This document shows, in pieces, positions 48,797 to 61,325 of a stretch of DNA of 64,000 nucleotides; position 1 is the stretch's first letter; every line of letters begins with the position of its first letter. Position numbers and translations under genes: made by a program. The notes beneath the pieces were generated by a model, which was given only the letters and a program-made list of their open reading frames with translations, ran no database searches and was not told the origin of the DNA. Source of the stretch: Steinernema hermaphroditum (lineage: Eukaryota > Nematoda > Chromadorea > Rhabditida > Steinernematidae); assembly GCA_030435675.1 (NCBI GenBank), contig CM059621.1, forward strand, positions 13,454,001 through 13,518,000. Reading direction: 5' to 3'.

Positions 48797-49559
48797 TCAA
48801 AATCGACCATCTGCCGATGAAATCGAATCAAATTGCCACTTCGGATCACTCGTTTCAGAGCAAATTTCAAGAACTCCAAACGAAAACATACTGTTCTTGT
48901 TCCTCTCTTCGAATTCCTGAGATGATTTCACCTCGTCGTCTTCCTCAGCACCGTCGTCAACTATCTGCTCCTCTTCAACAACGTTCGGCAACGTTGAGCT
49001 GCTCAAAGTAGCATTAGCAGACGATGAACCGGTCGCCGCGACATTGGCTTCAGTTCCGTTCTTGGTACTGAAGGGATAAAAATAGTACATGGAAGAGATA
49101 AAGTTCAAAAGGTAAACTATAAGGGACAAGAAGTCGTCGAGGTCAGGCCCTTCTCCCCTGAATCTGCGTTTAGAATGGCGTGAGATTCGATCCGAAAGTC
49201 GAAAGGTCGAAGCTGTAGTAAGGACCGCAGTCTCCCGATGATTTCTCGAAGAAGAAGTTGTCGAGGAAACGGTAGTGATCGTCAAGGCAAGGGGAGATGA
49301 AGCCTCTAAAAGTAGCAACGATTAACTCTGCTACATGTGGGTCTGATTCGTGATTCGCTTGAAGAGGACTAACGCGCTTGTGACTGTGGTAAATACTACC
49401 GAAAATGGCGACTTACTGTGTCGAGAAAGTGACCCAGCCGCTGTGATCCTGGAGGAGAGAGAGCAGAAGGGCGCAGAAGAAGATCACCAGCGGAAGCTTC
49501 CCAGAAGCTGGGTGAAGACGCAGATCGAAGAGCATCCCGAAACGTCGCTTGGTTTTCAT
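48797..49559 (-). CDS. Gene X copy 2: secreted or membrane-inserted protein, model tentative
   Basis: The first exon 49559-49417 encodes a basic N-terminus followed by a hydrophobic segment (GKLPLVIFFCALLLSLLQ), a signal peptide or anchor. The next exon starts at 49305; in phase it reads QGFISPCLDDHYRFLDNFFF, then KSSGDCGPYYSFD and meets a TAA unless a further 58-nt intron is removed. The exon starting at the strong acceptor near 49071 (TTTTTATCCCTTCAG) reads NGTEANVAATGSSSANATLS and an acidic run VVEEEQIVDDGAEEDDEVK, ending 48797. The exon chain is uncertain. It sits between DNase II copy 2 and the A/B remnants. Family unknown. Confidence 0.4.
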
Positions 49560-49783
49560 CTTGACAGAGAATTCTGAGAACAAACATAAAAAGGGGAAAA
49601 GTCATTCTTTTACGGCTGGAGCCGGCGTCTTTCGCTCTACTCTCACGAGGTTTTCTTCGAGGAATGTCGACGGATCACGGCGTAACGAACTGCCCAATGG
49701 ACGACAAGCTTCCGCAGTTCAACACACGACACCGTTATCGAACGAGAGTTTATTGGAACAGCAAAAAAACGCATCATTTATTC

Positions 49784-50512
49784 CATATAAAAATCGCAAT
49801 AAATTCAATCGTCCTTATGGAGCATGATGAAAGCTTCTCCGTACTGCACTCGTTTGCCCGTGTTGCCGTTCTCGAAGACGTCCGTTTCACTGACGCTTCC
49901 CCAGGGACCTTCGACAAGGAGAGCGTCGTCGACGCTGGCCGGTGCTATGGCGTCGATGGAGACTCCGCTCTCGGCGCTCCCTCCGGATCGCTGAGTCGCT
50001 TTGGCGCCGGACTGCAGCCACTTCTGGATCTCACGACGCGTCAGCTTTGAGTGACCCTGAACGATTTACAGCTTAGATTTCAACTCACCCAGTGGAACTC
50101 ACGATCTGAAATTCGCTCCGGTCGACGTCGCGATTCCAGAAGGACCTGCTCGGCACCGTTTCCGTTTTCCGGCCAGTCGTAGCCGCCTCGACGACGACGG
50201 CGAAGGGAGCGCCGGTGGGAAGATTGCGGCGGACGGCGACATTCCTCCTCGTGGCCATGTCGCATATGGGAAATGTCTTCCGGCAGGGCGAACGGTCCTC
50301 GCGGGCGCCCCTCTCAAACTCCTCGAGGTCGTCTACGTCCAAGCACAGATTCGGGTTCGACGCGCCACCGGCGTGCCGACTTCCTGGAGAAGGGCAGGTG
50401 CTGCTCGGGGAAACGGTGCGGTTGGAGGCGTTCTTCGTGGCGACTGACTGAACTACGGGATCCACTTTCCCGTGCTTCAGTTTGTTGAGAGTGATGTTGG
50501 TTCGTGGAGCTC
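49784..50512 (-). pseudogene. Copy of gene A exons 2 and 3 only
   Basis: It matches 34065-34797 at roughly 95% or better. Exon 3 and exon 2 frames persist (e.g. NPNLCLDVDDLEEFERG, with a small in-frame insertion), but exon 1 and the exon 2 acceptor (TTGCAG in gene A) are gone. At 50512 the sequence switches abruptly to gene B sequence. Confidence 0.8.
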
Positions 50513-51137
50513 ATAAATACCTAAAAATGTACCAAAATACGAGTGCGAGAGTAAAGAACATCATCACGGTGAAACAGACGAAGAAGAGAAGCGGAACTTT
50601 CCACCACTTAATGTCTTCCAGGTAAATTACTTCAGAATTGTCGGTGTTGCTGCGGAGGAGTTGAGCTGGAGCTGTAGTACGAGGAGTCGGGAGCAACTAA
50701 ATCAAAGCTATCATCTCCTCATTTTCATTTACTCTGCTGGACTAACCTTTTCCACGCTTGTGGGCAGGTTGCACATCGAATTCGCGCAGCAACAGAGCTT
50801 CCCAAGATCTCCGTTATGTTCCGCCGTTTCAAAGCACTTCGGTCCATCTTTCTCCGCTTTTCGCAGCCGTACTCCACAGAATCCGGTTGGCTTGCGGGCA
50901 CAAACGCGTAGCACGCTACGTTCTGCAAAGAGTGGGTTACAACAATTCACAGTTCACGGGAAAACAAACCAAGTTAAAATGACAGTCGATTTCACGGCCT
51001 CCGGTTGGCCAGGCGGGCGAAGAGAAGTTGTATTCTACGGCACCGAGGGTGGCGAGGCACTTCGATGCCCTGACTTCTGAGAGAAGCGAAGTCGTCAACG
51101 CAGCAAGGAAGCTGACAACGAGAGATGGCCAAACCAC
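50513..51137 (-). pseudogene. Broken copy of gene B fused to gene A remnant
   Basis: It matches about 40879-41512 of gene B: signal peptide (MVWPSLVVSFLAALTTSL), ectodomain and TM exon (KWWKVPLLFFVCFTVMMFFT). A 10-bp deletion near 50854 shifts the ectodomain frame. A 4-bp deletion removes the donor after the TM exon, so reading stops shortly afterwards. The two cytoplasmic exons of gene B are missing; gene A exons 2-3 follow instead. Confidence 0.8.
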
Positions 51138-51779
51138 ATAGGCGATTTCTCCTTCTTACGTCTGGCAAGGTTTTCGTGTCGAGACCCCAACGTGTGCTGT
51201 ACGCACTGCTCTTGTAGCGGAATCTGGGCGATCTTTGGAATTTGGGCCTTTTGAACCATTGAGAACGCTACGACTATACATATTTATATTTATCGGTGTT
51301 TCTTAACACCAGTCTTCGGTTTGCACCAAATATAACGTTTCGTGTGCGCTCGACTCATCTATCCGTTACTCCACACTTCGTTTCGATTTGCAACTATCAC
51401 TTGGGAACGTTCCCTTGTTAGTCATATTGTGCTGGAAAGCATAAGAACGTGTGGAATGACCTTGCCCACCCTTAGTTATTTCTTCTCTAGCATCCCATCG
51501 ATTTCCGGTTTTTGTAATGTGAACACGAGATTCAAAAACACCACTCCGGGTTTGCCTCTTTTCGGACAGTCCACATCAACAAAGCCTCTAGTTTGTCCTG
51601 TTCTGAATAAACACAAAGCGAAACTCTTAGCAACAGCACATCGCCCCTCGCGTCTTATCTTCTTATCACTGCGAGCGGACTCCTCCTTTCCAATGCGGAC
51701 GCTACTTGTTTACTCGTCGTCACTTTCACTTTCGCCTCGAATGCGCTGACCTTCTCTGATAACGACGAAGACGACGACG
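51138..51779. other. P-glycoprotein upstream region
   Basis: 51138-51235 still resembles the sequence upstream of gene B copy 1. The remainder, just before the ABC transporter ATG, has no supported gene; a (GACGAC)n run lies at 51761-51779. Confidence 0.4.
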
Positions 51780-54700
51780 ATGGGCTGGAAACCGAAGAAG
51801 AAACAGGCGGTTGAGTCGGAGCCTCTTCTCGGCGACCTTGGGGGCCTCGAGTCGCGAAGAAGCAGCTACGGAACGGGACTCAGCGGATCGGAGGGACGAA
51901 AAAGGTCGGTTTGCATTGCGCCTTGCGTCAGAATTCTTTCGAAGGGGTCGGGTGATAAGGTCCGAAGAGCGAAAAGGCCAAAAAGTGAGCGACAGTTATC
52001 GATATGGATCCGTGTTTGGAAAAAATCGATTTTTCTTTGTTTCTGAGCAGTTGTGCACTGCCGTAATCGCCTTTTTATATTTACAAGTACAGACCAATGG
52101 CAAAGGACTAACCGTTGCGGCGGCCTTTGAGGCGGTTAGGTTGCTCGATGCTTTCATACTTCATGCCAGACAGCCTGTCTGATCTGACCTTGATGTTTGA
52201 AACGGATCCTGTCTAGATCTACATTCCACTCATTACCTCCACTACTAACTGACTCTCTTTAAGCACTGTTCACACTGATGTGCCCGGTCCATGCCCTATC
52301 GCTTCTCCAGCCTCACCTCTGCACCGGTAAATTCCTAAAGCTATTAACGGTTTTCAACAAAATCGATTTTTCTGAATAGTTGTAGGTCCGATTGCCGTAA
52401 TAATTTCTTGCGTTTGCGAATAACCTTTCTATAGATCAATAGCAAAACCTTGAACTCTGTGAAAGCCGTCTGCGACCCTTTTAACGTCGACAGATATCAC
52501 ATATAGCTCAAATCAGTTAGCCGTACTATTTCTTCTTCCGCGTACTTCTTGGACGAATACAATCCCTTGTTAACGCTCGTCTTACAGAAAATTCGCCATT
52601 AATAATGATGGCATAAAGCCGTTTCAACCGTCCCCTTTCGTGATTTAGACCCCACAGGAATGAGTTGGGATTCCCCGGATGTGCCACTCACGGTTGTAAC
52701 GGGTTTATGTGGGAATGATGCAAAAGGGAGCGCATCTGTGTACGATCATACAACAAACCATTTTCTCCATACGAAGGAGCTAAAACACAAATATCCGAAA
52801 CTGAAAGTGCTTTGTAATCGACGACCAGTATGTACAGTGCTAAAAATGGCCACCTTCTAAATTCAGATCCTTTCCAGGAGACGTTCCAACCACGAGGCCG
52901 TCGAATTCAGCGACGCCCCTCCAGTGGGGGAAAAATCATCGAAAAAGAAACGCCCTCCGAAGACTTCCATCGGCTCTCTGGTACGTACCCTTTCCCAATC
53001 CTCCGCCAATCTCTCTCAGTTCCGCTTCGCCAATGGCATCGACGTCGCACTTATGGTGCTCGGCAGCGTTCTGGCCATTGCCAACGGTCTCCTCCAACCT
53101 CTCAACACGATCATCACGGGTCAGATAGTTAACGTCCTCCTTAACTCCAAACCCGTGAGTGATAAAGTTTTGCTTTCTTATCTTATCTTCGCCGTTCCAG
53201 AGCGTTCGTTCGGAAGGCGGTTTGATTAACGCCACAGAATGGGTCAGTTGATTTATGCCTTCTCCTGGACGCTAGTGCCTGTTTTGGCGTCTTTAAGTCA
53301 TTCTATTGAGATGTTTAGCTAGAAGGAAGGGAGCTGTGGGAGGAGGCGAGACCCGACGTCTACGGCTTCTTCGTCCTCGGCGTCATCATCCTCCTTGTCT
53401 CGGTCCTGCAGGCGATATGCTGGCACATGGTCTGCGAGCGGCAGATCCGGAGGCTTCGGAACGCCTACTTGAGGGGCGTCCTCCGACAGAACATCGCGTG
53501 GTACGACGAGAATCGGAGTGGAACGCTGACTACACAGCTCACCGAGTGGGATTCCCTTCCTTGCCTCCTAATCGCTAGAGTTTATAGTAACATCGATCGC
53601 ATGAAGGAGGGGATGGGCGACAAGATCGGCGTCCTCTTCCAAGGATGCGCGCAGTTCTTTGCCGGCTTCGGAATCGCCTTCTTCTATTCCTGGAAAATGA
53701 CACTCGTCATGCTCAGCGTCATCCCGGCCCTCGTGATTCTCGCCATCATCATGGCCAAGGTAGACGACCACTTTTTGTCACATGTGATTGTGTATTGCAG
53801 AAAACCGGAGAAGCGTCCAGAAAGGAGGCGGAAGGGTACGGTGTCGCCGGGGCCATCGCCGAGGAGGTCCTCGCCAATATTCGAACGGTGATCGCCTTCA
53901 ATGGACAGAAGAGGGAAATCAAAAGGTGCAGTCGTAGAAAAGTGAACGGAAGCAAACGCCTTTTTAGATACGAAGGCCAGCTGAAGATCGCCCGGGCGAT
54001 GGGCGTCCGGAAGGCAGTGATCACGGGCCTCTCACTCGGAGTCTTCTTCTTCTTCTTATTCTCCTCCTTCGGCCTCTCCTTCTGGTTCGGAGGAAATCTC
54101 TATTTGAGTGGAGAACTCCTGCCGGGAGACGTCTTCACCGTCTTCATGGCGGTGATGAGCGGCGCCATGGCCCTCTCCACCGTTTCCCCGTGCCTCTCGC
54201 TACTTGCCACTTCTCGTGCTGTGGCCGTACCCGTCTACAACGTAATCGACAGGGTAGCGCTCTGAAAACTCGACCCTGAACAAGCTCTGTATGCGTTTAG
54301 GTTCCCGAAATCGATTCCAGAAGTTCGGACGGATTCAGGGGGCCGATCTCATCCGCTTCTATCGCTTTCGACAACATCGACTTTTCCTATCCGGCGCGAC
54401 CGGATGTCCAAGTGCTCAAGCAGCTCTCCTTGCGGCTTGAGGCGGGCCAAACGGTGGCTCTCGTGGGCCCCAGTGGAAGTGGCAAAAGCACGATGTTCAA
54501 TTTGATCCAACGCTTCTACGACCCCTGGAGGGGATCTGTGAGTAGATCTCCCCCATTCCAACTCTCTTCTTCTTAGATCTCCATCGATGGAATCGACACT
54601 CGAGAGTTCAACGTTAAAAGTCTCCGAAATCTGATCGGTGTTGTATCACAGGAACCCGTCCTTTTCAACGCAACAATCGAAGAGAATTTGAGGTATACGG

Positions 54701-57656
54701 CATCTCCACCCTACATGAAAAAACTTCGGTTCAGGATGGGAAACGAAAGCATCACCGAGGAGGAGATGGTCGATGCGTGCAAGATGTCCAACGCCCATCA
54801 GTTCATATCCGATCTCCCGGAGGGATACAAGACGGTCCTGGGCGATAGGGGGGTTCTTCTGTCCGGCGGCCAGAAGCAGAGGATAGCCATTGCCAGAGCA
54901 CTCACCAGGAATCCAAAGATTCTGTTGCTCGACGAGGCGACCAGCGCGCTAGACGTCGAGAGCGAGCAGCTTGTCCAAACGGCCCTGGATAAGGTGAGTG
55001 ATTCGAATCGTCAAAAGCCCCGTCGACAATACCGTATTCCTTCCAGGCGTCGAAAGGTCGCACGACTCTCGTGATCGCCCACCGTCTCTCGACGGTGAAG
55101 AACGCCGATGTGATCGTAGTGATGCAGAACGGCGAAATCGTGGAGACGGGTCGCCACAAGGAGCTTTTGAAGAAGGAAGACGGTGTCTACCGACAACTCG
55201 TGGAGGCTCAGGCCTTCAAGGTGCCCGAGAAGACGTCGCCGGTGACGGCGCACGAGAGGCCCGTCTTCGTCGGCTTCCAGCGCCAGCACAGCGACTCTTC
55301 GAACGTGTCGACGGACGAGTCGGAGATCACGGCGATGTCCCGTTCCCAGGTGAACTCTCGTCAACTCAGCCGGAATCTGAGCCGCACAGCGGGGAAGCAG
55401 GACGAGCAGGCCGATCGGCTGAAGAGGGAACTGGCCGAGGAGGGCCTCAGGAGATCCAGCTGGTTCCATATTCTCAGCACGGCGAAGTAGGCCTTTGATC
55501 CTCTTCAAATTCCACCCTCGTCGCTTCAGAAAAGACATTGGGATCCTGGGAGTGGCCATCTTCTTCTCCATAGTCCGCGGTCTCATGATGCCCTTCTTCT
55601 CGCTTGCCTTCGGCCAGATCTTCCAGGGCTTTGAACTGCGGGACCCGGACCAGATGGCGGCGAACAGCGTCTTCACAGCGTTCATCTTCGTCGCCCTCGG
55701 CGCCATCCAGGGCACCTCAGCCTTCTTCTGCCTCACCCTCTACGGCGTCGGTGGCGAGCGTCTCACGATGCGTCTCCGCGTCATGGCGTTCCGTGCCCTC
55801 CTTCGCCAGGACACCGCCTACTTCGACGATCCTCGCCACGCCAGCGGACGTCTCACCACGCGTCTCGCCACCGACGCTCCCAACGTTAGGGCTGCGCTCG
55901 ACCAGCGTATGGCCTCCATCGTGCAAGGCGTCGTCTCCATCGTCTCCGGAGTGCTCCTCTCCTTCTTCATCGGCTGGCAGATGGCGCTCATCGCCGTCGC
56001 CGTCTACGCCGTTCTCTACGGCGTCAAGATCTCTCTTGACAGGTACATCAGAAAAAGAGACCGGCAAGACATCTACAACGCCGAGGATGCCGGAAGGGTA
56101 CGTTGATTGATCGAATGCTACAGTAAGACGACGGAGGTTATCATACTCTTGGAAAGGCCCATGAAGTGTCTAGATAGTCTCTTCGGTTTTCATTTTAGAC
56201 GCCACTGGAGAGCAGACCAGTCGTTTTTAGACAGCTTGAAAAAGGTGAATGTTACCAGTCCCCTTTCCCAGACGTCTAAAATCCGAAATCAGACATCCAG
56301 AGACAGTCAGAAAATACATCACAATCACCGTAGTTTCCTAATCTACAATAGTTTAAAACGACATTGTAGATCGCCATCGAGTCCATAGAAGCCGCAAGAA
56401 CCATCCAGTCGCTGACCCGCGAGGACTACCAATTCGCAAAGTTCCACGACTCGATGAAGAAGACCTACCACGGCCAGACCCTAAAGGCCATCATGCAGTC
56501 GTTCGTCTATGGCACTGCCACATCGATGGGTCTCTTCGCCTCTTCTCTCGCCTACGGCTACGGTATCTACTTGATCTCGGTGGGAGCGATGACGCCCTAC
56601 GCCGTCTACGAGTGAGTCCTTGTCGGTTGGGGAATGTTCTGACTGGAATTTCCAGAATTGTGACCGCACTGAACATGTCCACGATGGGAATCATGTCGAT
56701 GGCGACCTACTGGCCGGAGATAATGAAGGCGAGGCTGGCGGCCGGACTAATCTTCTCGATGATTAACTCGAAGCCGAAGATCGACGTCGAAGACGAGACC
56801 GGACTCAGAAATGTGAGTCTTTGCTCCAGACGACCGAAGCAGAACCTAACATGTCGAATATTTCCAGAAACTGTTTGGAGATGTCGCCCTTCGCGACGTC
56901 CACTTCGTCTATCCAAGTCGCCCCGAACGCCAAGTGCTCCAGGGCATTCATCTAGGCACCCAAGCCGGCAAATCCCTGGCCATCGTAGGCCCCAGCGGGT
57001 GCGGGAAGTCCACGATCGTCAGCCTGATCGCCCGCCTCTACGATCCTCGGGATGGCCGCGTCGAGTTCGACGCCTTCGACGCGAAGACCATGCACGTCAA
57101 AACGCTCCGGAGCCAAATGGCTACCGTAAGCCAGGAGCCGGTGCTCTTCGACACGACCATCCGGGAGAACATCGCTTATGGCTGCGACGCCGTCGGGATG
57201 GAACGAATCCAGCAGGCGGCGCGGCAGGCGAACATCCACGACGCCATCATGGCCCTTCCCCAGGCATACGATACTCGAGTGGGGGAGCAGGGCAGCCAGC
57301 TCTCCGGGGGACAAAAGCAGAGAATCGCCATCGCGAGGGCCATCGTCAGGGATCCGAGGATTCTTCTTCTGGACGAGGCCACGAGCGCCTTGGATTCGGA
57401 GAGTGAGAGGGTGCGTTGGCCTCGAGCACCATCCAGATGGACAGAGAAAGCTGTTTAGGTAGTGCAGGCAGCGCTGGACAAGGCGGCGACGGGGAGGACA
57501 TGCATCGCCATCGCTCACCGTCTCTCTTCCATCCAGAACTACGACACGATTGTGGTGATAAAGCACGGGCGGGTGATGGAGAGCGGGACGCACGAGGAGC
57601 TTCTGGAAGCGAAAGGGATCTACTACTCGATGGTGAAGAAGCAGAAGATCTTGTGA
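51780..57656 (+). CDS. P-glycoprotein, full-length ABCB-type transporter
   Basis: ATP-driven exporter of hydrophobic compounds in the plasma membrane. Sixteen exons join in phase to 1,337 aa: 51780-51904, 52878-53154, 53201-53242, 53319-53545, 53588-53759, 53801-53925, 53968-54253, 54301-54537, 54577-54692, 54735-54993, 55047-55486, 55530-56097, 56370-56611, 56656-56812, 56868-57410, 57459-57656. Two TM domain-NBD halves. NBD1: Walker [10 protein letters not shown], signature LSGGQKQR, Walker [14 protein letters not shown], switch IAHRLST. NBD2: [40 protein letters not shown]. The linker is Ser/charged. Intron 1 is 973 bp, others mostly short; the one at 56098-56369 carries a dispersed repeat. 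No lesions. Nematode pgp genes are numerous, so I give no number. Confidence 0.95.
56170..56280 (+). repeat. Dispersed intronic repeat, copy 1
   Basis: Begins TAGATAGTCTCTTCGG, contains CATTTTAGACGCCACT and GACAGCTTGAAAAAGG, ends near CCAGACGTCT. It is related to 59320-59395 and 59590-59699; all three are inside introns. Confidence 0.5.
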
Positions 57657-59038
57657 TGATTTATTTGTACATTGTGTTCACTCGGGGATTTCTTGCATGA
57701 ATAGCTTTCGGTTTTGTTTTGAAGAGGTCAGAGGTCTGAGAGTCGAATCCGGTGGATACACAGTCTCTATCGGGTCAGAACATCGTAGACGGACCTTTCT
57801 TTCCGTGACTGCTTTTGACTTGACTCTGAGAAAATATCCTTAGTTCAAAATCCTTAGTGCCCACTTCAAAATTAAACGGTTTCCTAAAACTGACAAATCG
57901 GCTCTGCCGATCACGAACATGTCGCCAAATCGGAAGAAGCAGGTCAGTTTGTAGAGGTCAGCATTCCTGTGAAAATATTCTTCTGTCGTATACATACATC
58001 ACGGACATGTCGCCAAATCAGATGAAACATTCGACCCCGAGAGCAAACTACAGATATATCTCCAAATCGCTTGGCAAGAAGATAAGAAGGGCAACGCCCT
58101 TGTCGGTGCAGAATGTTGTTAAGTAGGACGCGCCCGTGATCTCTCCAAGTTGTTGCAAGTGGGAGAGCAAAGAACGTTCCATCGTCTAGGTAGTTCGTCG
58201 AAATTCGAAGCGATATTCATTGTTAGAAGATGGGAAATAAGTCTGAGAAGGACAAGAAATAGGGCGTTTAACTTTTAGCTCGTGAAGTCACAGAAGATCA
58301 TCTGTTGAGTGCAATGCAGATCGGCTTGCAACATTTCCTTTCACCTTCGGCTCTCTCGAGGGATTCTCTCCTCTTCTTCTGCCCCCTTGATTCCGACTGT
58401 TTTTCGGGATCTTTCTCTGCCCAAGTGGCTTTTTTATCGCCTCACACACCCAGACCACTTTCCCCACTTCCCCGCATAACGGAAGCCGTTCGCGACTATC
58501 AGGAAGCCACATCTGGGGCAGACGTCTCGCTCTCGGATCGAAGATGACGGTTTCGAGCGAAGAAAACGGTTCAGGATAAAGAATTCCTTTTCACGCACCA
58601 AACCGGTTCAAAACAAATGCGAACTTTCGATTGTTTAGACGGATGCGTGGGAGGAGAAAGTACGTAAATGTGGGTTAGTCGCCAGAAAGCGGACCCCCGG
58701 GCTCCCGATGTTGAAAGTGCCTGTGGGACGATATAAAGAGGTCCAAGCGACGTCTTCATGACCTAGGCTTCACTTGATGACTACCCACACTTGGGGTGGT
58801 GAATCTCGATGGAAAGTGATGGAAACGTTTCAAGTGACACCCGAGAGTGTCGATTAGGCGCGCACTCGACGGCCGCGGAGTGACCCGTCGGCGTCTCTGC
58901 GAAAAGGGTCACTGTTTTCGATTATGGGTCAGTTGGAGTCGTGAAATTTCAGTTGCGCGGCGATCAGTTTTCCGCGCCGTGGCGCCACTCTCGCGATATC
59001 CGCTCTGAGCTCCAGCACAGGTCCGAGAAGAGAAAAGA
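57657..59038. other. 1.4 kb intergenic region, no supported gene
   Basis: A short direct repeat (ACATGTCGCCAAATC at about 57919 and 58007) and a TATAAAG at about 58732 are present. ORFs here (e.g. 57857-58126) show no recognisable features. Confidence 0.4.
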
Positions 59039-61071
59039 ATGCAGCCAGCGCGGACTCACCATGTCGAGAAGGTGCTCGTCACCGGCGGCTGCGGGTTTAT
59101 CGGATCCAACTTCATCAATTACGTCTTCGATCGATGGTCAACGGCGAGGTAAGCGACGGGTTCTTTGGGTGCCTTGCCTACCGTATTTTTCTACCAGATC
59201 GAAACCCGGAAATAGGAACAACTGGGGCAATTTTAACACTTTTGACCTTGACTAAATCTTTGAAACACTTCGGAAGCATCTAGTAGACTGATGGTGTTAA
59301 ATGAATAGACCGTACTTGATAGACGGCTTTCATATCAGACGCCACTCAAGGGTTAGATCGTTCGTTCTCAAGGAACTCGAAAAAGTGAGGGCGACCAAGG
59401 ACTACCCAGAGGCCTACAGAGTGCCCATAAAAGTCGGGGAGCCGGTCGGACGAAGCGGAGTAGACGTTTCTGTGTTGCTTTTTTCCGACATACCATTTGA
59501 CCCTTCAAAAACAGACGAAACATAAAAGTCTGTGTGCCTGGCCACATGCGACCGGTCTCTCCCTATTCCCTCTGAAAAAGTTCAGTTTGCAGACAGTCTT
59601 TTCGGTCTACATTTCAGATGCCATTGAGGGGTTAGACCGGTCGATCTAAGACACCTCGAAAAAAGGGAATGCTGCAAACCGGCCCTCCTAGACGCTCCTA
59701 AAAAAAGGGAATGCTGCAATCCGAGGGAAATATGAATGCGACATTTTAAACCATACTTTTTACTCGTTTGTACCACACAAACGGTCTCTAGACGTCTGAG
59801 AATGCTAGACTAGACACACTTTCCTATTCGTGTCTGCCCGAAGACAACATGATAGACGTCAGGACTCAGATCTTAGTCTCCTGGATGGTTCCCATACGCA
59901 GAAAGTTTGCAAAATTTTTAAAAAATTTGCAAATGAATCAAACTATGCGAAAAAATACAGTACCCTTTCGTTTTCAGCTTTGTCAACTTCGACAAACTGG
60001 CGTGGGGTGCATGCGAAGAGAACATTCCCGAAAGAATTCGATCCTCCGGTCGCTATGTCTTCATCAAGGAGACGCTCCTCAACCAAAGGGCCATCACGAA
60101 AGCTCTCAAAGACTACCAAATCGATACCGTAATCCACTTCGCCGCCGTGACACATGTCGACGAGTCCTACAGTAACCGGATGGGAACCATCCAGGAGAAC
60201 GTGATGTCCACCACGGCGCTCATCGAGGCGATCAACTCCGGTACCGAAGTGAAGCGATTTGTTCATATCAGCACAGGTACCGTAATCCACCTACTTCCCG
60301 TTGACAAGGAGAGTTTGTTTAGATGAGGTTTACGGCGATTCGGTGAACGACAACACGCCTAAGACGGAAGAGTCCCTGCCGAACCCCACTAATCCCTACG
60401 CCGCCAGCAAAGCTGCCTGCGAGTACATCATCCGCTCCTACTGGGTACGTTTTTGGCGACTTTTGTGTACCGACCAAAGATCTGTGATACGGTAGCCAGC
60501 TCTTAAGGTTCTTGACACGGCTTAATGTAAAGGTCTTAGCCAACAATCCTCATTGCAGCACTCCTACAAACTGCCCTACGTGATGGTGCGCATGAACAAC
60601 GTGTACGGTCCTCGCCAGGCGACCTCGAAGCTCATCCCCAAGTTCACACACCTGGCCCTGGAAGGAAAGCCTTACCCACTGATGGGCGACGGCCAACACA
60701 CGCGGTCATGGATGTTCGTCGACGACTGCGCCGAGGCGATCCTCCGCGTGACCGAAGGCGGCGTCCTCGGCGAGACGTACAACATCGGGACGGACTTCGA
60801 GAAGAGCAACCTCTCGCTGACGGAGATGATCCACGAGATGGTGACGAAGATGACGGGCCGCGAGAAGCGCGCCATCGAGTTCGCCCACATCGCCGACAGA
60901 CCCTACCATGACCGGCGCTACTTCATTGACTTCTCGAAGATCCGCGAGGCGATGCACTGGGAGTGTTCGACGCCCTTCGAGGAGGGACTCCGCCGCACCA
61001 TACACTTCTACATCGAGCAGCATCTTGCGCAGCAGAAGCCGAAGCCGGCGACGCGGTCCATCCACGGCTGA
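59039..61071 (+). CDS. rml-2: dTDP-glucose 4,6-dehydratase-like (TGDS/RML-2 type), SDR family
   Basis: NAD-dependent nucleotide-sugar dehydratase; in nematodes the RML enzymes are linked to dTDP-rhamnose synthesis. Exons: 59039-59148, 59978-60276, 60323-60444, 60559-61071 (TGA), 347 aa. Rossmann motif VLVTGGCGFIGSNF; NFDKLAW dinucleotide-binding region; HFAAVTHVDESY; catalytic STDEVYGDS and NPYAASKAACE (YxxxK); then VVM-like RMNNVYGPRQ, RSWMFVDDCAEAIL, GETYNIGT, DRPYHDRRYFID. Catalytic Thr-Asp-Glu and Tyr/Lys are present, so it should be active. Start: ATG 59039 followed shortly by the glycine motif, as in the family. Intron 1 (829 bp) carries repeats. Confidence 0.93.
59320..59395 (+). repeat. 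Dispersed intronic repeat, copy 2 (diverged)
   Basis: GGCTTTCATATCAGACGCCA...GTTAGATCGTTCG...CTCGAAAAAG aligns with 56170-56280 and 59590-59699. It lies in intron 1 of the dehydratase gene. Confidence 0.45.
59590..59699 (+). repeat. Dispersed intronic repeat, copy 3
   Basis: CAGACAGTCTTTTCGG...ACATTTCAGATGCCATT...ACACCTCGAAAAAAGGGAAT; followed at once by a second short unit AAAAAAGGGAATGCTGCAA (59700-59720). Confidence 0.5.
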
Positions 61072-61325
61072 GAAGTGGCTGTACATAGAGAAGCGCGTAG
61101 ACGAGTGTGTCTTCAGTTCTAGATTCGCGATACTATTTATTTTGCTTTGTGTCCAGAAACGTCAACAACGTACAGAGTGCCTAAATGTACAGAATAAATT
61201 ATTAAGTACGACTCTAGGATGACACTCCAAACACCGGAACAAATCTAGGATGGCGCTTTGTTATGCATGTGAGGCCCCTGAACCGGTGAGATCTTTCTAA
61301 CAATTTAATCGACCGACAATAAACA

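Noticed and set aside
53645..54265. Continuous 206-codon ORF through a P-gp intron
   Set aside because: The 42-nt segment 53926-53967 has GTGCAG...TTTTTAG ends and breaks a conserved helix; it is an intron.
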